The position numbers and the translations under genes were made by a program. From Tetradesmus obliquus (taxonomy: Eukaryota; Chlorophyta; Chlorophyceae; Sphaeropleales; Scenedesmaceae): DNA of 64,000 nt. Location: the NCBI GenBank assembly GCA_030272155.1, contig CP126197.1, forward strand, positions 682,001 to 746,000, read 5' to 3'. Each line of letters opens with the position of its first letter. Positions within the stretch are counted from its first letter, which is position 1. Shown here piece by piece: positions 59,114 to 64,000 of the stretch. The notes beneath the pieces were generated by a model that was given only the letters and a program-made list of their open reading frames with translations, was not told where the DNA came from and ran no database searches.

Positions 59114-61851
59114 CTCACCAGCCGCAGGGGCACGTCCTGCCGCAGCAGCAGCGGCGTGACGCTGACCCAGCCGTTGCTGACAGCCCAGTTGTCGCTGCCT
59201 TCACTGTCATCACTGCAGCATGAAGCAACGCATGCGGCAGCAAGGCACACGGGCAAACTGTTATAGAGCGCCCATCAACCCGCAGTACGTACTGTGGACA
59301 TCAGTGGTGACAGAGAAACATGTGCATTCTGGGCATGAAGCACGGAACACAGCACAACAAAGCAAGAGCAACAGCTGCAGAACAGTGATTGGAACAAGGC
59401 TGCTCACTCGCGCATTGCGCCTGCGTAGTTCCTGAACACGCGCAGGTTAGGCGTGTGCTCATCAACCTCAGGCAGGTGCGGGCCAGTTGGCTCAGTTACC
59501 TCCAGGAACTGCAACAGCAGCAGCAGCAGCAGCAGCAGACCCAGCGTGCGGTGAAAGCAGCACCCAAGCACTTATAGCATGCTGCAGCTGGCAGGAATTG
59601 CATGCACCCGTACATGCAAAAAAAACAGCAAGATCCTGGCTGCTGCTGCCAGCTTGACATAACTGCACAACCGCCTGTGTGATGCCCCCCCCCCCCCCCC
59701 CCAAAAAAAACACAACATACCATCCTTCAACCGCCATGCAACCTCGCCCCACGCACCTTGGGAAAAACACAGCCAGTGCCCTGATGTGTCAGCGCCAGGC
59801 CTGCCGGCTGCCCTGCTGCTGCTGCCGCCTCCGCTGGGAAGTTCACGTTGATCACGCAGCCCGCCTCAAATGCGCGGGAATGGTGGGCGCAGCCATTGGT
59901 CAGCCCTTCCAGTGTGGCCTGCAGGCGTACGAGGTAAGAAACGTGAAGGAAAGAACAGTGCAGGATTGTGCATGTTGATCAAAGGCGCGCAATGGTGGGC
60001 GTAGCCTGCAGCTAGGCCCTGCAAGGTGGCCTGCAGACTTTGAGTGGATCCTTTGCATGGGGTAGATGATGTGTTGATTGAGCAGCACAGTGATGCACGT
60101 TATCCCGCAGAATTTGAAAAGTGGTATAACAAGTGATGTGGGCGCAGCCGCTGGCCTGGCTCTGCAGTACGCGTGACAAGTGACGGCTTGATTTGCGATC
60201 AGGTGCGCATGAAGAAAACCATACAGTATTTCAACGAGTAACATGGCCGCAGCGCCGTGCATTGCACCTGTATGAGCGCCACTGCAAGCGCCGCTGGCGT
60301 TGTGTAGTGCTGCTGCTGCTTGGCTTTGTGGTCAGCTAGGGACAGCGCCATAGCAGGCACACCCTGCAGGCACAAACAGTATAAAAAGGCAAAGTCAAGC
60401 CAGGCAGTACAAGTACACAAAGTCACAAGTCAGACCAGGCAGCACCACTGTCAGCAAGCTACTTGCAGCAGGCGCATTGCACTTCACAGTTCCTCTGTGA
60501 GTGCATAGGTGTTACGGGAACATGGGTGAGAGCAAAATACCACACGTGCTGCTGCTGCTGCCGCCGCCTGCAGCCTGAGCAGCTTCACAGGCTTCCACAC
60601 ACTGTGTGCATCTCCGCTGAGGGCACTGCAGCTCCGTAGTGACGCAGAGCTTGCCTTGCAACCAACATGACGCATGTTGCAACATGATGTGGACACACTA
60701 CAACGAAGGAGTGTCTAATCAATATCTTCCCAGCGCCATGCTTGCCTTGCATGCTGCCTCGCGCGCCGCGCCCACAGTGCCGCTGTAGATGACGTGCAGC
60801 CCACAGTTGTCGCCCCGGTTGATGCCGCTGGCCACCAGATCAAAGGTGATGCCCTGAACACAGCACAAGTTCATGCAGATGCGGATGCGATATATGCAGC
60901 CAGTCCTTTGGCATGGTCATCAACAACATAGACGAGGGCACCAGGTCACAGCTGGTGCCTGCACAGCGCGAGGCGCATTTTAACAGCTGCAGCTGGGCTA
61001 ATCAGCCCAGCAAGCGCTGCCGTTCGTCCCCTTCTGCTGCTGATGATGCTGCTGCCGCCGCTGCTGCAGCTGCTGCTGCTGCACAACCACGCACGCCTGG
61101 GTCAGCCACGCCATGACGCTCTCACCTCAAACACTGGGCTGTTGAGGGCCAGCATGACTGCGTGCCCAAATGAGCTACACCATGCTGTTGCTGCTGATGC
61201 TGCTGCAGAAACACAACCGGTGGCCTGCTCACCTCGAACACGGGGCTGTTGAGGGCCAGCATGACTGCATCAGCAGGGGTGCCATCCACTGCAAACGCTG
61301 CTGCTGCGCCAGGCACCTCTGACGGGTAACATTGCAGGTACCTGCAGGCAAGAAAGCATGACAATTTATGATAACGCTGGTCAGCAGGCTTGAGAAGCCA
61401 TGGCCGTAATCTGCATAGTTTCCTGGGCTAGGTTCTTGCTTAGTGATGCAAATCACATGTAGTGTGCCATGCAGATGTCATGCACATGACCCACATAACT
61501 TTGCTGCAACTGCCGCTGCAGCAATCAACACACGCTGCATGCATGATAATCACGTGCCCACCTGCCAAGGGTTATCGCATGGCTCTGTGCAGAGCGCTCC
61601 CCTGATGGGGCGCACACATAAACATCGCAACAGCCTGACTGTGACAGCAGCAGCACAAGCTCCCGAAGGCCGGGAGCACTGATGCCATCATCATTGCTGA
61701 CAAGCACTCGTGGTAGCCGACCGTTCGATGCTGCCATGGCTGCTATGTTTCGCCTCGCTCTTGCTGCTACTGCTACTGCTGGGGTGGTTCGAGTTGCAGC
61801 TACTGTTCTTGCCTGATGCCTGGCGTGCACCAAGCTCCTGCAAACGTTCAT
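58760..61851 (-). CDS. surE: SurE-family 5'/3'-nucleotidase (survival protein SurE)
   Basis: Metal-dependent phosphatase acting on nucleoside monophosphates, by family. Eight exons keep frame for about 357 residues: 61851-61562, 61341-61233, 60853-60746, 60363-60268, 59918-59757, 59508-59408, 59212-59119 and 58873-58760. Metal ligands lie in VSNDDG (Asp54, Asp55), the conserved Ser in [14 protein letters not shown], and the Asn in SGINRGDN (about 145). [26 protein letters not shown] and INVNFP are further SurE marks. Some 45 extra N-terminal residues rich in Ala, Arg and Thr precede the fold and look like an organelle transit peptide; bacterial SurE starts almost at the NDD motif. Intron 3 begins with a GC donor (AAG|GCAAGC). 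It is divergent from the gene at 62150, about 300 bp away. Confidence 0.93.
59685..59710. repeat. Homopolymer C18 followed by A8
   Basis: Intronic run in surE, just beyond the donor of exon 59918-59757. Length is likely to be unstable or misread. Confidence 0.85.
61120..61269 (-). repeat. Duplicated 3' end of surE exon 2
   Basis: GTCATGCTGGCCCTCAACAG and the following donor appear at 61233-61269 (true exon end) and again at about 61127-61165, some 104 bp downstream in the intron. The copy has no acceptor in the right phase. Confidence 0.8.
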
Positions 61852-62149
61852 GCTAGTGGACTAGTCCTTGCGGTTTCGATTACAAAGAACGGCATTTGGT
61901 ATCAAGAGGTACAGCTTGCCGTGTGGTCCGAGGCACCTCAAGTCACTTGGCGGTTTTGCGTGACTGGTGACACCCCGGGCAAGTGATTGCATGTCGGATG
62001 CGCCGTATCACTGTGTTTATAAGGCTATAAACCACTCAACGCTATTGATACTGCACGAGCGTTTGCTGTCACCCGTGCACGCCCCTTCTTGCAGGCCCAG
62101 GTTCAACAGTCACCCCTTTGCTGTCCTGCTGACACCCCTGCGTTGCACA
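61852..62149. promoter_or_regulatory. Shared upstream region of surE and the divergent gene
   Basis: About 300 bp lie between two divergent start codons. TATAAA-like words (TTATAAGGCTATAAA) at about 62014-62028 are placed to serve the rightward gene, roughly 120 nt before its ATG. Confidence 0.45.
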
Positions 62150-62249
62150 ATGCAGTGCCACTACAAGCACCCCCTTAGCTCCTCCATCACTCACCAGCAG
62201 CTTGCCAGCAGGCTGCAGCACCAGGTGCAGCACAATCCACAGCGCCACC

Positions 62250-62298
<49 letters not shown>

Positions 62299-63358
62299 GG
62301 CAGCTCTGCTAGTAGCTCAAGGCCTCAAAGAAAACGTTGCCAAGCTGGCAGCAGTAGACACCATCCAGCAGGTCACATTGCAGCCAGTTAACCACAGCAT
62401 CCCTAATGCCCCTGGCAAACAGGCCAGTGTGGCGATCTATGCACACCTGGCGGCAAAGTATGGTGGCAAAATCAATGCAGATGCTGCACAGGAAGGACTG
62501 GAGTTGTATGGAGAGTATGTGGAGGAGGCAAAGCAGGTAAAGGTCTGGGTTTTAAGCTTAAGTTTGACACCAGGGTTCAAGAGGAAGCACATGCACCAGC
62601 GCGGTTTGTGTTGCGGCATTGGCCTGCAGCAGGTGCCAGGGATCAGGGCGTGACATGCGGGTGATGCGGGTAGGGTGCTGCCTTCTCCTCCGCAGCTTGC
62701 AACCGGGTTCAGATGATATGTGGGTTGAAAGTAGGGTGCGGTCTACTAATGCGGGTAAGTACTCGGGTACTAGCTGGCCCTCGCCTGTAACAAGCTGCAT
62801 GGGGGGTTGTGGAGGAGGCACAGCATGTGAAGAGGTTTTGAGGCTCGACAGCAAGCGCATGCAACAACCATTCAGCAGCGCACTGGGTTGCAACGTCAGC
62901 GGCTGCTGCTGGTGACAAGGAGTGACTCCGAGGCGGCGCATGCAGGGTGATGCCTGCCGAGTGCAGCTGCACAAGCAGCGCTGGGTGTGCAGCATGCCGG
63001 GTTTATGCATGTCCAATGAGCTCAACAGCTTCGTTGTGTGTTTGCTCGTGGTGCCGCTAGCTCTGCCCGTCTGCAGCTGCGATGACAAACTGCTTGGCGG
63101 CGACTCGGGCTTGGAAATCGCTGGGCAGATATATGCGAGACCAAGATACTTCGCTCCCGGCTCTCAAGCAGCACACCAAGCCTGGTGCTGCCCACATATA
63201 AGTTCAAATAGGGAAGCATTCTGAGGCCCCAGCATCCTTCCTTTTACTGTCTGCCTTGTTATTTTGGTGGTGCGCCGCTGCAGGTGCCGGGCTCCCACCC
63301 CAACATAGATATCTTGCTGGACGTGCTCAGCAATGGCGAAGAGCTGACAGTGGATGTT

Positions 63359-63370
<12 letters not shown>
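62150..63370 (+). CDS. Short conserved-looking protein of unknown function, two exons
   Basis: Exons 62150-62536 and 63284-63370 join in phase 0 and give about 157 residues ending VDVQQQ. The N terminus is Ser/His/Gln-rich and could be a transit peptide. A poly-Gln run from CAG repeats follows. The compact remainder (KQASVAIYAHLAAKYGGKIN, AAQEGLELYGEYVEEAKQ, VPGSHPNIDILLDVL) reads like a folded helical domain; I do not recognise its family. The ATG was chosen because it follows TATA-like sequence and precedes the transit-like segment. An earlier in-frame ATG near 61990 would fall upstream of that TATA word. Confidence 0.6.
62251..62298. repeat. (CAG)15-16 tract coding poly-Gln
   Basis: Pure CAG run in the first exon of the 62.1-63.4 kb gene. 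Confidence 0.9.
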
Positions 63371-63395
<25 letters not shown>

Positions 63396-63531
63396 AACAG
63401 GTTGCGTGCAAGGGTCTGAGGGTCTCTTGCAATGTGTTGGCAGGCCACTCACTTAGCGTGGGGAGCGGTGGCCTTGGTGTGACTTGACAGCATAACCAAC
63501 CAGTCCAGAAGCTGTTCAATCATGTCGTTTA

Positions 63532-63548
63532 TTCCGGTGCCACCGGAA
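63532..63548. repeat. Short perfect hairpin
   Basis: TTCCGGTG-C-CACCGGAA, 160 bp after the stop of the gene ending at 63370. Confidence 0.6.
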
Positions 63549-63702
63549 CAATAACTGAGTTATTATGTGCGAATGTCTGTCCTAGCTACAGCCGCTGATA
63601 CCGCCTAGAGGATGTGTTGGTTTGAATGTGTGCTGACCACACGGTGTTACTAGCGCTGGCACGGCCACGCTTGCACTGGTGGTGTTATTGAGATGATGAA
63701 CA

Positions 63703-63707
63703 TGTAA
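63703..63707 (+). terminator. Candidate TGTAA polyadenylation signal
   Basis: TGTAA is the usual green-algal poly(A) signal. This copy lies 333 nt after the stop codon of the gene ending at 63370. A five-base word is weak evidence alone. Confidence 0.3.
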
Positions 63708-64000
63708 AAGGACAAATATGTACAAGTCCAGGATACCAAAACGCTGGTAATGCATAGCTGCATGTCATACGAAGACATTATGCTGCCACTGGGCTGCAAA
63801 CAACCAGGCTGCGCACCTTCAAGCAACACTGGACATGTACGAACATGGTTAACATGGCTGTCCTGGCGCGCAACAGCAGATATCACAACTGGATCTGTGC
63901 CTCACAGACTACACAAATACATTATTTGTTGCAAACACATGCCAGGGTGAGCTGCGGTATTTGCCACAATGGGAGGTTACAGCCTCTTGCACACGATTCA

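Overview
The window looks like nuclear DNA of a green alga, most likely a chlorophycean such as the Scenedesmaceae (inference). The basis is many short exons with GT-AG introns, dense (CAG/CTG)n tracts in introns and coding sequence, CAG-type splice acceptors, and protein families typical of algae. I saw no bacterial operon, rRNA, tRNA or CRISPR array, but could not run a tRNA or Rfam search.

Layout. 1-3.8 kb (minus): a papain-like (C1A) protease gene running off the left edge, with a one-base frame break beside its active-site Cys. 7.3-9.5 kb (minus): a Ser/Gln-rich membrane protein. 12.1-27.8 kb (minus): two tandem paralogous secreted metzincin-type metalloproteases. The left copy (12.1-17.9 kb) is intact, with its zinc motif split by a 16-nt microexon. 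The right copy (21.3-27.8 kb) has an in-frame TGA and a frameshift. 29.8-45.5 kb (minus): a 27-exon gene for a roughly 2,219-residue receptor with signal peptide, leucine-rich-repeat ectodomain, one membrane span and two class III nucleotide cyclase regions. 46.2-52.2 kb (plus): exon-like blocks of a multi-pass membrane protein, interrupted by a 5'-truncated LINE that itself carries a 2.7-kb CACTA-type element. 55.1-57.8 kb (minus): a small secreted Cys-rich protein. 58.8-61.9 kb (minus): an eight-exon SurE nucleotidase. 62.1-63.4 kb (plus): a short two-exon gene of unknown function, divergent from surE.

The left half thus holds three secreted proteases on one strand, which suggests extracellular matrix or cell-wall turnover. 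The centre holds a receptor that could couple an extracellular ligand to cNMP synthesis. There is no evidence beyond proximity that these genes act together.

A theme across the window is tandem duplication of 50-190 bp blocks that straddle an exon edge (leucine-rich-repeat exons, a Cys-rich exon, surE exon 2, the 55-57 kb gene). Most copies are frame-broken decoys inside introns. Two 66-nt copies keep splice phase and appear to have added leucine-rich repeats to the receptor. Exon coordinates were read by eye and may be off by one or two bases.
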